A stretch of DNA of 64,000 nucleotides from Nissolia schottii. Its lineage: Eukaryota; Streptophyta; Magnoliopsida; Fabales; Fabaceae. Location of the stretch: contig QANU01086265.1 in NCBI GenBank assembly GCA_003254905.1, positions 135,231-199,230 on the forward strand. Direction: 5' to 3'. The notes beneath the pieces were generated by a model. That model was not told the DNA's origin, made no database searches, and saw only the letters and a program-made list of their open reading frames with translations. Positions within the stretch are counted from its first letter, which is position 1; the number at the start of each line of letters is the position of its first letter. The position numbers and the translations under genes are program-made. Positions 12,701-23,882 of the stretch are shown one piece after another.

Positions 12701-15700
12701 GTCACGTGAAGCAGTTAAATATATGATGTAGTTATTGCTAAAATCAAATTACTTTACAATTGAGTCAGCCTAAATAATCCTAACAAAATTTTCTTATCCT
12801 TAAGGGTGTCTTTGGTAAAGAAAAAAATTGAGAGAAAAAAACAATGACGGGACAGAAAAAATGGAAAGAAAAGAAATAGAGTGTATTTGTGTTTTTTTTA
12901 TGAGTATGTTCAGATGAAAAGAAAACGAGTAAAAAAGAAAATAAAAAGAGAATTATGTTCTCTTATTTGGTTGAATTGAAAAGGAAAAAAAAATAAAAAT
13001 ATTAAATGATAATTTTATCTTTACGCAATTTTACCATAAAACAATCTATCAATATAATATAAATGAATATAATAAAAACAAAAATAGCCTTTTATATCCA
13101 TCAAAATAACGTAGGAACAAAGTATTAAATTGACATCACTTTTATACATTTTATTTGTATTTATATATAATTATATTAATTAAATTCTTATTTTTTTTAT
13201 GAGAATTATTAGAATGAAAAAATTTGCTGCATTTCCATCCAATCTCCGTCCAAGAATGGGAGGAAAGAAAATTGGCGGGTCCCACAATTTTTTCTCACTA
13301 TTTATATTTTCTTGTCATTTTTTCCTTCCAACACCAACCAATCAAGAGAAAGTCTTTTTCCTCCTTATCTCTTTCCTTTCTCTCTCCTCCCCTCCAATTT
13401 CAATCCATCCAAACGCACTGTTAAGTGGTAGCAGTAATATAAGGCGAAAAGTCAGAAGTCATATGATAAGATAACGACAAGCACGGGGGCGCACATGATC
13501 TTTAGCCTTTATACTGCGCACTTTCCAAGAAGTTTGGGATTTTCCACAACTGTTTCTGTTTGGATAGAACGTCCCATCATTTCAAAAGAGAACCTAAGAA
13601 GAAGATTACAAACAATTAGCCCTTTTCATTTTCTTTTAGCAGTCGCTTTTTTATTTTTCTTTTTCATTTTTTTTTTGGTGTGTTCTTTGGCATACACATC
13701 TTATTTGTTGTTGTTGAAAATTCAAATGTATAGGCGGAGGATCAAGAAAGGTTAGAGAGGGAGAAGGCAATAAACGACTGGCTTCCAATTACATCGTCAA
13801 GGAATGCAAAGTGGTGGTACTCAGCTTTCCACAATGTCACTGCAATGGTTGGAGCTGGTGTTCTTAGTCTTCCTTATGCCATGTCAGAACTTGGATGGTA
13901 TCTTTCAAACCCAACTAGCATTTTAGCTTCAACTTTTTTTTTTTATTATTATTTGATAACTAAGGGCATGGGAGAGGGACCTTGGACTCCCAACGGGTTA
14001 CTTTTAAGCAAGATTATTGTTTTACGGTGTCTTTGAAAGTTAAGAGAGGAGGGGAAGAAAGGGTGAGGTTTAGAAGGTTTTCATTCTCTTTGTTTATGAG
14101 TGTAAAATAGATAAAATGAAGAAAAATAGATGGTTTGTCATGTATTTTTATATTGTTTTTACCACAATATTTAATAATTTTAGAGAATTATTTTGGTAAG
14201 AAATAATTTTTTGGAAAATAATAGTTTTTTTAAAAATATTTTGGGAAAAAATAATTTTTGAAAAGAATAATTGGAAAAAAATATTGGGAAAAACTTTTTT
14301 GGAAAATTTATTTTTTGGAATTTTTTAAAAAACATTTCTTGAAAAGAAAAACTATATTTATAAAGGCTAACATTGTAACTTTGCATTGTATTACATTATA
14401 AATTCTCACCCCCAAAATTGGGAAAACTTGAAATGGAGGAGTTTGGAGAGGTTGGGGGAAGGACTCTAAGCCTCCTAACTCTTTTTTTCCTCTCTTTCTT
14501 CTCCTAAACCCAACTTGCAAATTGACTTTTAGAGGATTCAAATCCTTAGGAGAAGAATGTTAAAGATCTTTTTAAAATTGTTTTGATTCCATTAGTAATC
14601 ATGCAATTGTTAGAATATATTAAGATTTTATCCTCCTTCCATCCACTTTTTGTTGTCATTTTTCAAACAAAAACTTATCCAAAATTAGTTGTTATTTGAT
14701 TAGATTAAGGAAGCATTACGTATATTTTTTTATACTTATATCGTTGTTATCTTTCATACTCCTCGTAGCTCTTAATAAGTATAACACTTGTTGGTCAATG
14801 TTAATTTTGTCTATACAATCTATATTTTCTGTATCTTAATGTCAATTAAATGATTTTTTAAATTATGTGCTTTTGTAAAAAAATGACAACAAAACAAAAA
14901 ATGGACTGAAGGAGCAATATCCAGACATATTGTAAATTATATTCTAGATTGATTTAGTTGTATATTAAGTTTATTTTGTAATTATTGTTCTTATTATCTA
15001 GTCTATAAATAGACTTTGCTGATTTGTAATTTAACATGCCATTCACCAATAATTATATCGTATTACATTCTTTCTGCGTGTATTTTATGTGACCCTTCTT
15101 TGTCCATCTGGAACTCCGCAGCAATAATAAAAAATCAATAAGCAGCTGCTTAATGTATGAAACTTTTTTATCAGTAAACTATATTTCAAGTAACAATTTG
15201 AGGTTCAGACTGTTTGAGTTGGTTACCACATACTATATATAAGGTAGAAATATTTCTATAGGAACACAGCTTCAAAATGCCATCATATAGGTAACTACGT
15301 AAGCAACAAACTGTTTGTTGATTTGAGGAATATTACAATCTGTGTCTTGATATCTAATTCAGGGGTCCTGGTGTGACCGTACTCGTCCTCTCATGGATCA
15401 TAACCTTGTACACCCTGTGGCAAATGGTTGAGATGCACGAAATGGTTCCGGGGAGGCGTTTCGACAGATACCATGAACTGGGTCAGTATGCGTTCGGTGA
15501 AAAGCTGGGCCTATACATTGTGGTGCCTCAGCAGCTTGTAGTTGAAATTGGGGTGAACATAGTGTATATGGTCACTGGGGGGAAGTCATTGCAGAAGTTC
15601 CATGATACCGTTTGTTCAAGCTGCAAAAAAATCAAGCTGACCTTTTTCATTATGATTTTCGCCTCTGTCCACTTCGTACTCTCTCATCTCCCCAACTTCA

Positions 15701-17609
15701 ACTCCATTTCTGGGGTGTCTTTGGCTGCAGCAGTCATGTCTTTGAGGTACAAACAAGTCATGTTTTTAATCCACATATTTTCTCTCTTTCATTGTCCTTT
15801 CAAGTTTTTACTTACTAGCTAAGAGTTGGCAACTTAAATAAAAAAAATTGGATTAATGTTATCTGTATCACTATATCACTATATCTTAAAGTGTCCTTTA
15901 AATATTAATTGAGAGTAAAGCTGTAAATCACTCGCAACTAATATTTAAAAGATAATCTAACCGCATGTTTGATTTCCCGTCTTAGACTCAAAATTGATTT
16001 TGGACAAGCAAAACTAATTTTGATATTTTTACTTACTATTTGGTTTGGTTTGCTGTTGATATTGATTATCAAAACCAATTCTAGCATCTTAGAATTGATT
16101 ACGGGAGAAATGACAATTCATTGCTTCAACTAAAAAATTGCTTTTAGAATAACTATCAAACATAATTAAATCACTTTAGCTAAAATCAATTCTACCAGGA
16201 ATCAGTCTTACAAAAATAGGAAAAAACATACATAATGTATGGTATGTCCCTTTAAATATGTCCCATTAAGTGCTACAAATAATAACACCTTTTCACCATT
16301 ACATACAATACAAGGCTATATAAAATCAAGATATTAATCTATCTAGACCTTGATTTCGACAGTTACTCAACAATTGCCTGGGCCGCATCTGCTCACAAGG
16401 GTGTACAAGAAGACGTTCAGTACGGCTACAAGGCCAAGAGCACATCAGGAACAGTCTTCAACTTCTTTAGCGCCCTCGGCGACGTGGCATTCGCGTATGC
16501 CGGGCACAACGTGGTGCTGGAGATCCAAGCAACGATCCCGTCAACGCCGGAGAAGCCATCCAAGGGTCCCATGTGGAGAGGAGTGGTCGTTGCCTACATA
16601 GTCGTGGCTCTGTGCTACTTCCCGGTTGCTCTTGTCGGCTATTGGATGTTCGGCAACGAGGTTCAGGACAACATCCTCATCACTTTAAACAAACCCAAGT
16701 GGCTCATTGCAATGGCAAACATGTTTGTTGTTGTCCACGTCATTGGAAGCTATCAGGTCTGAAAATTCAACTTCCCTTCTCATTTTACTTCGAGAGTCCA
16801 ATTCCTTAATTTTGGGCTGCTCAATGTTCATTAAGATTCAATAAAACTAAACAAAATTGGCATGGTGTCGTGTGTAGATTTATGCAATGCCGGTGTTTGA
16901 CATGATTGAAACCGTGATGGTGAAGAAATTGAATTTCAAACCCAGCACAATGCTTCGTTTCGTTGTGCGTAACTTGTATGTTGGTAAGTAAATTTCTTAA
17001 TGGGAGCAAAGTGATGTATTTGTTTCTTGTCAAGTAGTTTTATTAATGTTATCATTTCCGCTGAATTTCCTTTGGTATGTGCATTGACATATCGTTCGTT
17101 CATTTTCCGTGATGACTGAAAAAAATAAAATAAAATAATTCTCCTCTGTTTTCAGCATTCACAATGTTCGTTGCTATTACCTTCCCATTTTTCGGTGGTC
17201 TCCTAGGATTTTTTGGAGGATTTGCTTTTGCTCCAACAACATACTTTGTAAGTCAACAATATTGAAGTTTAGTCAAGAGAGTCATTAGGATTATGTGTTT
17301 TGCTTAATTGGTCTTTTCTTACTGGAATTTTCAGCTCCCATGCGTCATGTGGCTAGCTATCTACAAACCAAAGAGATTCAGCTTGTCTTGGTGCACTAAC
17401 TGGGTATGTTTTGATTTTTTATTTCATTTTATTTATTATTTCAGTCATTCTTCTTTTTAATTGGCATCATTTTAAGCCATGTCTAATATTTTTCCATTAA
17501 TTAATTACAGATATGCATTGTGCTTGGTCTACTTTTGATGATTTTATCACCTATTGGAGGATTGAGGACAATCATACTTGATGCTAAGACCTACAAGTTC
17601 TACTCTTAA
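9764..17609 (+). CDS. LHT1: LHT1-like lysine/histidine (broad amino acid) transporter, copy 1
   Basis: A proton-coupled amino-acid permease of the AAAP family (Aa_trans fold). Characterised plant LHT1 proteins import neutral, acidic and basic amino acids across the plasma membrane in roots and mesophyll. Eight exons: 9764-9814, 13734-13897, 15363-15746, 16363-16756, 16878-16983, 17156-17247, 17335-17403, 17511-17609. All have GT-AG borders and consistent phases, giving 452 residues, close to the usual family length. Markers include [33 protein letters not shown] (about 55-67), [20 protein letters not shown], the [20 protein letters not shown] block and the C-terminal [11 protein letters not shown]. 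About ten membrane helices are expected. ATG 9764 opens a short hydrophilic N-terminus after a CT-rich leader. Intron 1 is 3919 bases and full of MITEs. No lesion was found. The exact substrate range is inferred from the family. Confidence 0.93.
10491..10783. mobile_element. Stowaway-like MITE in LHT intron 1
   Basis: Terminal inverted repeats: the left end TACTTCATTCATTTAATATT pairs with the right end, whose reverse complement starts TACTTCGTTCATTTAATATT. The flanking TA fits a TA target duplication. The 293-bp interior is AT-rich and non-coding. Confidence 0.7.
11151..11425. mobile_element. Second MITE in LHT intron 1
   Basis: The left end TAAGTCCTCAGTTTCATATT pairs with the reverse complement of the right end, TACTTGCTCCATTTCATATT. 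The element is 275 bp, non-coding and AT-rich, of Stowaway-like type with degenerate TIRs. Confidence 0.6.
12805..13430. mobile_element. Probable MITE at the 3' part of LHT intron 1
   Basis: The left part (GGGTGTCTTTGG followed by A/G-rich sequence) is mirrored on the right by T/C-rich sequence ending in CATCCAAACGCACTGTTAAG. This is the arrangement of a long-TIR MITE of the GTGTTTGG type. The boundaries are approximate. Open frames over 13199-13474 come from the C/T-rich arm and are not genes. Confidence 0.45.
14632..14914. mobile_element. Stowaway-like MITE in LHT intron 2 (family shared with 33470-33733)
   Basis: The left terminus CTCCTTCCATCCACTTTTTG pairs with the reverse complement of the right terminus, CTCCTTCAGTCCATTTTTTG. 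Both ends also share a TTGTTGTCATTTTT-type block just inside. The interior aligns along its length with the element upstream of the second LHT gene, including TTATCTTTCATACTCCT and the TCAATTAAATGA-type words. Confidence 0.75.
15960..16205. mobile_element. Possible MITE in LHT intron 3
   Basis: The left side GTTTGATTTCCCGTC followed by AAAATTGATTTTGG is mirrored by AAAATCAATTCTACCAGGAA on the right. This suggests a small TIR element. The ends are degenerate and no target duplication was identified. Confidence 0.4.
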
Positions 17610-18216
17610 AATTCATTCCATGTTGAATCAAGGATGGAAGGTACAGCATGCATGAAAATACGAGAAATGGATGAAAGCTAATTAATGTGATGAAATCAGG
17701 TCCGGTGATCATTAATTCTGTAATGTGTTGGTGGAGGAGAATCGACGCCCTTGCCTGTTAGAGGAAAAGAAAATTATGGCCACAAATCGAATCACAGGAA
17801 AATTTCTAAATAACATTTGTAATTTTCCACTGTTTGAAAGTATATTTATATTTTCTTTGCTCGGTGAAACTGTTAGTATATTTGCTTGTTTCCAATGTGT
17901 TCATATAAAAATTAAAATGGATTTGGCTTGTTCTGAATTGGTTCTTTCTTATTGTAGAGTTACAACTTTTTCTTGCATCCTGTCGTACATGTGTCTCTCC
18001 CTCACTCGCGGATGATGTTATGTAATGGTTTACTGTTTTGAGTTCTTTCATCAAACATGGTGATGACTCACGAGTTATGTTATTTTGTGGTACATCTCTG
18101 AAAGGAGTATTTGTTTAGAGAAAAGTTGTGAGTCATTTTCAATTAATATTTAAAAGAACATCTCGTATACCAATCTATAATATTCTGAGAGAGAGAGAGA
18201 GAAGAGAGAAGTTCAT
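17610..18216. other. LHT copy 1 3' UTR and flank
   Basis: This is non-coding sequence after the LHT stop codon, ending in a GA-rich microsatellite (about 18187-18210) before the old LTR-type element. The open frames at 17725-18015 and 17806-18054 show no family resemblance and overlap on opposite strands. Confidence 0.5.
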
Positions 18217-18309
18217 TATAATACTCTAACTAACCACTTATGCATAAGTCGTAAACAATGTCCACTAGGTTGTTATCTGCTTTGGTTTGAATACTTTTAG
18301 TCCTATAAT
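18217..18309 (-). mobile_element. Outer fragment of an old LTR-type element, left of the copia insertion
   Basis: The 93 bases up to the copia insertion align with the start of the solo LTR at 28491 (shared TTAAGTCGTAAAC/ATAAGTCGTAAAC, TTGTTATCTRCTTTGGTT and TTAGTCC words). They continue without a break at 22995 if the copia element is removed. The element is therefore older than the copia. Its strand is taken from the solo LTR orientation. Confidence 0.75.
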
Positions 18310-18638
18310 TGTGAATTTTCAGGCTGCAACTGAAATTTCGAATCCATGGCGCCAAAAGAATGGAAGAGAATGAGAGAAACCAAAATTGAAACAATGATGA
18401 TTTGGTTTGAATTCGAAAAACTGTATTGCTTAAGCAGCAGAGCTATATATATACATATGTTTATAGACAAACAAAATCAACTCAAGCTATTTAAATTACA
18501 TTTACACTTTCATTTACATTTGCATTTCATTTGCATTTGTAACTAACTTAACGATTGAATTTGGCGCCTTCCAGCTATGTGCAGCAGTTTCACTGCTTGT
18601 GCTGTTTCAATGTTTCTTTCTGTTATACACTGCTCACA
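18310..18638 (-). repeat. 3' LTR of the copia element
   Basis: A 329-bp direct repeat of 22667-22994, TG...CA bounded. It differs from the other copy by one extra T near 18340 and substitutions near 18356, 18422, 18445 and 18553. Its near identity to the 5' LTR marks a recent insertion. Confidence 0.95.
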
Positions 18639-18650
18639 CCCCGCCTCAAG
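18639..18650 (-). promoter_or_regulatory. Polypurine tract of the copia element
   Basis: On the minus strand CTTGAGGCGGGG stands directly before the 3' LTR, the position of the plus-strand primer for reverse transcription. Confidence 0.8.
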
Positions 18651-19800
18651 CTGGAGCATGAAAATTCAGCATGCTCAGCTTGCCAAATAAGTGCTTGAAT
18701 GGACCAGGAGCTAATGGTTTTGTGAATACATCAGCTAGCTGAGTGCTAGTGTGAACAGGCCGCAGTGCTATCACCTTCTCTTGCACTTTGTCACGTACTA
18801 CATGGCAGTCAATCTCTATATGTTTCGTGCGTTCATGAAACACGGGATTGGCAGCAGTATGTATAGCGGATTGGTTATCACACGCAATGGAAACAGGATT
18901 GGTTATTAACACACCAAAATCACGCAAAAGTGAGATTAGCCACTGAACCTCACACGTGATTTGGGCCAAGGACCGGTACTCAGCCTCGGCAGAAGACCTA
19001 GCAACAGTAGTTTGCTTCTTGCTTCTCCAAGAAACCATAGCCTTGCCAATAAAGCACACAAAGCCAGAGATAGAACGTCTGGAATCAGGGCATGATCCCC
19101 AGTCAGCATCAGCATAACCATGGAGGACCAACTCAGAATTTGAAGGGAAATAGAGACCAGTGGCAGGCGCCCCTTTCAGATATCTAAGGACACGATGAGC
19201 AGCCTGCAAATGTTGCTTAGATGGACAATCAAGGAACTGACTGAGGCGCCCCACAGCATAACGTATATCAGGTCGGGTGTGAGTAAGATACAAAAGCTTT
19301 CCGATAAGCTTTCTATAAGCTGATACATCAACCAGGTCAGCAGCAGGATCCTTTGATAGCTTTTCATGATAATCCATAGGAGTGGAAACTGGTTTGGAAT
19401 CAAGAAAACCATGATCAGTGAGGAGATCAAGACAGTACTTTCGTTGATATAAAGCAATCCCATGAGATGTTCTCGCAACTTCCATCCCAAGGAAATATTT
19501 CAAAGTCCCCAAGTCCTTGATTTTAAAAAGCTCATCAAGTAACTGCTTAATGGAGTCAATCTCTCCCAAATCATCACCAGAGAGCACTAGGTCATCAACA
19601 TAGACCAAAATAACAGTGAAGCCAGTAGAACTTCTCTTGGTAAATAAGGAATAATCGGATTTGGATTGGACATAACCGGAACTTGTTAACACAGCAACCA
19701 GCTTTGCATTCCACTGCCTGCTGGCCTGTTTTAAGCCATATAGGGACTTTTGAAGCTTGCAAACCATATTAGGAGAGGGAGCAGACAAACCAGGAGGCAT
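18646..19800 (-). pseudogene. Copia reverse transcriptase (second half) and RNase H
   Basis: This 384-residue open segment holds most of RVT_2 and the RNase H domain. KSLYGLKQASRQW, the catalytic YVDD and LGMEV are followed by the RNase H acidic residues in YADADWG, SSAEAEYRSLA and ACDNQSAI, and LADVFTKPL near the C-terminus. All catalytic residues I can check are present. It is separated from the upstream half of RT by an in-frame TGA at 19801-19803, where a codon for one residue would join DVYM to MPPG. The stop looks like a single-base change. Confidence 0.9.
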
Positions 19801-20780
19801 TCACATGTACACATCTTCATCTAGATCACCATGAAGAAAGGCCGTGTTGACATCCAATTGCTGCAAACTACAGCCCTTTGCTGCTGCTATAGCCAGCAGC
19901 ACTCGAAGAGTAGACATCTTGACCACTGGACTGAAAGTTTCCAAATAGTTTATGCCATAGGTTTGAGTGAAACCTTTAGCCACAAGCTGAGCCTTATGCC
20001 TCTCAACACTCCCATCCGAATTATACTTAATTTTGAACACCCACTTACAGCCCACAACTTTCTTACCAGGAGGTAAAGAAGTAACAACCCAGGTTCTGTT
20101 AGCCTCAAGTGCTGAGAGTTCAGCATTGATAGCATTCTTCCAACATGTTTCTGCCACAGCTTCCTCATAGCTCCTAGGCTCAGATTGTGATGAGATGGCT
20201 AGAGAGAAGTGTTTGTGGGAAGCACACAGTGAAGAATAAGACAAATACTGAGATATAGGGTGCTTACTTGAAGGTGAAGGGCAATCACCACTTGAGGAGT
20301 CAATTTGCATACAATGGTAATCCTGGAGATACTTGGGTGGATGCTTCGGTCTTGTTGAAACTCTTTGAAAATTAGAAGTAGTGGGTGTAGGTAAGGGTAA
20401 AGAAGATCCAAGAGATGTATCAGATGCAAATGCAGGAGATATGTCAGATGCAGATGCATGAATTGTATCAGATGCAGATGTATGAGGTGTGCATGATGCA
20501 GATGCGGATTGGGGCAAAGTGGAATCAGCAGAGCTGATAGGTATGCTGTGGGAAGGGACAGGGGATGTAGGTATAGGTGTAGACATGAATGGATCATGAA
20601 ATGCATTATATGGATGAGAGAATGTATGTGACTCAGAATTCTGAGGCAATGGATCACACACAGAGAATGGGAATGTGTCCTCATAGAATATGATATGTCT
20701 TGATACAAGAATTTGTCTTGTAAATAAATCTAAAAGCACAGCCCCTTTTGTCCCTGATTTGTAACCAAGGAAGGCTGGGA
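19801..20780 (-). pseudogene. Copia linker and reverse transcriptase (first half)
   Basis: This starts in FLGYKSGTKGAVLLDL (integrase C-terminal end), passes through a Ser/Pro-rich variable linker and enters RVT_2 with GCKWVFKIKYNSDG, AQLVAKGFTQ, LETFSPVVKMSTLR and LDVNTAFLHGDLDEDVYM. The first catalytic Asp is in the LDVNTAFLHG block. It is in the same frame as the downstream half and stops at TGA 19801-19803. Its junction with integrase is out of frame. Confidence 0.88.
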
Positions 20781-21689
20781 TTGTATAGTCGAAGCATATG
20801 CCAAACAGCCAAATACTTTAAGGTCTTGGAGTTGAGGCATGCTGCCATATAGGAGCTCATGGGGGGTTTTATTTCCAATGATTTTACTTGGTAGTCTGTT
20901 GATGAGGAAAATTGCATGTCCTACTGCAAAGTTCCAGAATACATGAGGCAATGATGCCTGAAATATTAAGGCTCTAGCAACATTTAAAATGTGTTGATGC
21001 TTTCTCTCCACTATGCCATTTTGTTGGGGGGTCTCCGCACAACTAGTTTGGTGAACTATACCACATGACTTAAAAAAATTGGACTGAGCAAACTCAACCC
21101 CATTGTCTGTTCTTATTGTTTTAATACACTTGTTAAACTGAGTTTGAACAAATTTGACAAAGTCCCATATTAGTTGGGAGGCCTCTGATTTGAGCTTCAT
21201 GAAATACAACCAGGTGTGTCTAGATTTGTCATCCACTATGGTTAGAAAGTATTTATGACCCCCTATGGATGGTGTTGAAAGGGGGCCCCATATGTCCATG
21301 TGAACAAGGTCAAAAATCTGCATAGATCTAGTTGTGCTGTCAGAGAAGGATAATTTCTTTTGCTTGTCTAAATGACAAGAATCACACGGTTTCATATTGC
21401 TGTTACATTGAATAAATGGATATTGAGTATGCATAGCATTAAGTCTATCCCTAGATGGATGACCTAACCTAAAATGCCATAGGGGAAATGCAGAATTATG
21501 TAGATGATCTCTAGAATTATGTATGCTGTCATGAGCAGTGATGTTGTTGGCCGTGGCTAAAGTTGTCTTGAGCTCTTGGGGTTTAGAATCAACCATTGTA
21601 TACAAGCCTCTCCTCAAGTTAGCTGTACCAATCATCTTCAAATAATGATCCTGTATCATGCAACATTTGTCATTAAACAACACTATGCA
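20781..21689 (-). pseudogene. Copia GAG-pre-integrase and integrase
   Basis: The zinc-binding HHCC part is visible as LWHFRLGHPS and CDSCHLDKQ. The DDE catalytic core is visible as LVHMDIWGP, IRTDNGVEF and PQQNGIVERKH. After KVFGCLAYAST about a dozen residues normally found before FLGY are missing and the frame shifts, so a small deletion is inferred near 20780-20800. Upstream, an in-frame TAA at 21690-21692 separates it from protease. Confidence 0.88.
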
Positions 21690-22653
21690 TTACAGGGATG
21701 TAATGAGTTTTGAAACTGAAATCAGATTAAATGTAAAGGATGGGATGTACAGCACTTTTGTGAGATATAGATTTGTGGAAAAAATTATAGTCCCTGCAAT
21801 GTTTGCTTGGGTAACGGTTCCATCAGGAAGCTTTACATTGATTGGTTTAATGGTGTAATAGGTGTGGAAGGCATTGAGTGAATGGCACACATGGTCTGTG
21901 GCACCAGTGTCCATTACCCAATGCCTTTGATCATGGGAAACTAAGGACAAGCATATCGGTGTACCTGATGGATTTGGCGCTGAGGTGGTTAAATGGTTAA
22001 TGCTATGAGGAACTTGTGGAGAACTTTGTTGAAGAAGAGCTAGCAATGCTTGCTTCTGTTCATGAGAAAAAACCAGCTCAGAGCTGTTATCCTTCACTAC
22101 TTCCTGATGCTGTTGCTGAGTGTTAGTATTGCTGATCTCTTCAATTTCACTGTCAGCAAATGCAGTGACATTATTTGCCACTCTTTCTCTGTATTCCTTA
22201 AGCAGGTGAAGATATTTCTTAAAACATCTTTCAACAGGATGACCTGTTTTGGAACAGTAGGTGCAGGTAATGTTCGGATCGAAATAAGTTTTGCCTCTTC
22301 CAGCACTAGATCGGCCTGCACCTCTGCCTCCTCTTCCTTTTGATCTTCCTCTTGCTGATCTGGGGCCTGAATTGACTCCTGAACTTGCATTTTGTCCAGA
22401 ATTATTCGTTGTTGTGCTGCTGAAAAATGCCTTTGAGTCAAGGCTGCTACTGAGTTGGCTTTCTTGCTGAGTTAACAGAGAGCATGCAGCACTTATGGTA
22501 GGCAAAGGTTTCATTAACATGAGCTGTGATCTGACTCCAGAGTACTGCTCATTGAGTCCTCTAATGAACCTAACCACATAATCTTCCCTTCTATAATTCC
22601 TCACTATTTCCATGCTACAGTTGCATTTACCAGCACATAAACAAGCAGGAATA
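21690..22653 (-). pseudogene. Copia gag (N-terminally deleted) and protease
   Basis: Reading starts almost directly after the primer-binding site, in the middle of gag (IPACLCAGKCNCS, then YVVRFIRGLNEQYSGVRSQL). The N-terminal part usual for copia gag, roughly 200 residues, is absent. A CCHC zinc knuckle (CTYCSKTGHPVERC) follows a Gly/Arg-rich stretch, then the aspartic protease active site MDTGATDHV. The segment ends at the in-frame TAA 21690-21692. An open frame that starts inside the LTR (22826) reads through this region, but its first ~55 residues are LTR sequence. Confidence 0.85.
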
Positions 22654-22666
22654 GGCTCTGATACCA
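22654..22666 (-). promoter_or_regulatory. Primer-binding site of the copia element
   Basis: On the minus strand TGGTATCAGAGCC follows the 5' LTR without a gap. This is the standard copia primer site, complementary to the 3' end of initiator methionine tRNA. Confidence 0.92.
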
Positions 22667-22994
22667 TGTGAATTTTCAGGCTGCAACTGAAATTCGAATC
22701 CATGGCGCCAAGAGAATGGAAGAGAATGAGAGAAACCAAAATTGAAACAATGATGATTTGGTTTGAATTCGAAAAATTGTATTGCTTAAGCAGCAGAGCT
22801 GTATATATACATATGTTTATAGACAAACAAAATCAACTCAAGCTATTTAAATTACATTTACACTTTCATTTACATTTGCATTTCATTTGCATTTGTAACT
22901 AACTTAACGGTTGAATTTGGCGCCTTCCAGCTATGTGCAGCAGTTTCACTGCTTGTGCTGTTTCAATGTTTCTTTCTGTTATACACTGCTCACA
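22667..22994 (-). repeat. 5' LTR of the copia element
   Basis: A 328-bp LTR, TG...CA bounded, followed on the right by the target duplication ATAAT. A TATATATA/TATAAAC region on the minus strand near its middle is a likely promoter. Confidence 0.95.
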
Positions 22995-23373
22995 ATAATG
23001 TCTTTGGAAATATCCTTTACTTAAAAATATGGACCAATTTAAAACTTTTTTACTTGATTCATGAAACATGAAATATGAGTCATGCGTGTGATAGAACATA
23101 TATTGCAAGCGATAGAGCATAATGGCTTAAACGTTTAATAGGCATAATATATATAGATAAGCAAGGCAATATGAAAAACTTAATATACAGTTAACAAAGT
23201 GATTCAACGCAGTGGTCTAAATATTCATTGCATAACTGGTTTCATTACATAATTACTATTACAATTATAGCACGTATATAATAAGGACTAATGATACATT
23301 GGTCCATTTAGTCTGTATAAAATATCGACACCATAGACACTGCAAATCTCACTGTTTCCAGAGGAATCCAACT

Positions 23374-23882
23374 TTCATTCCTCCTCGAGGTCTTCCTCCT
23401 CGGGGTCCTCCTCCTTGGGATCTTCCTTGGGAGAGTCGTACTCGGGGGAGTCATCCTCCTCTGACCTCCACCTAGCCTCATCTATGTCGAACAGACCCCA
23501 CTAACTAGTGTCAAGTCTAGAGGGAGCTGATTTTGCATCGTGGGTTTGCGGGGCAAATTGACATCTTGTCAAGGGAGTGACCCTCTTCCTTGCGGCACGT
23601 CGAATACGATGGCCCAGGAACTCTGGCCCGGGCACCACAACAGGAACGAAGTTCGGGTCCATCTCCAAGTCCTTCTCGTACACTTCAGACTCGTCGTCCT
23701 CGATGACGATAGGGGGTGTCAGAGTGGGAGCCTGGGCCCATAGAGAAATTCGGAGAGGGGGCAGGTACTGGCTGAGGAATGCTCTGGGTATCGACGGGTA
23801 TATACAGAAAGGTCTCCGTGACGATCCCCGTGGTAGGGTTAATCCGCATGCTCGTGGTTAGGATCCAGATCCCGTTTCTCAT
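23374..23882 (-). pseudogene. Decayed open frame inside the old LTR-type element
   Basis: This is markedly more GC-rich than its surroundings. On the minus strand a frame gives a Pro/Ser-rich piece (DTQSIPQPVPAPSPNF). After a frame change near 23730 it gives PIVIEDDESEVYEKDLEMDP and VPGPEFLGHRIRRAARKRV, then after a TAG at about 23501 a strongly acidic Glu/Asp/Pro tail ending at a stop near 23374. Acidic, proline-rich frames of this kind occur near LTRs of plant gypsy elements. I do not recognise a specific family and assign no function. Confidence 0.4.

Larger units (their letters stand above)
18310..22994 (-). mobile_element. Ty1/copia retrotransposon, young but coding-defective
   Basis: A complete LTR-to-LTR element of 4685 bp on the minus strand. 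The flanks carry the 5-bp target duplication ATAAT (18305-18309 and 22995-22999). The LTRs (22667-22994 and 18310-18638) begin TG and end CA and differ by four substitutions and one indel. A primer-binding site and a polypurine tract sit in the canonical places. The domain order gag, protease, integrase, RT, RNase H is that of Ty1/copia. The front of gag is missing and pol has two in-frame stops plus one frame change, so it cannot make an intact polyprotein. It sits inside an older LTR-type element. Confidence 0.95.

Noticed and set aside
22665..22826. Start of the copia gag inside the LTR
   Set aside because: The open frame reads through LTR sequence by chance; gag homology begins only after the primer-binding site.
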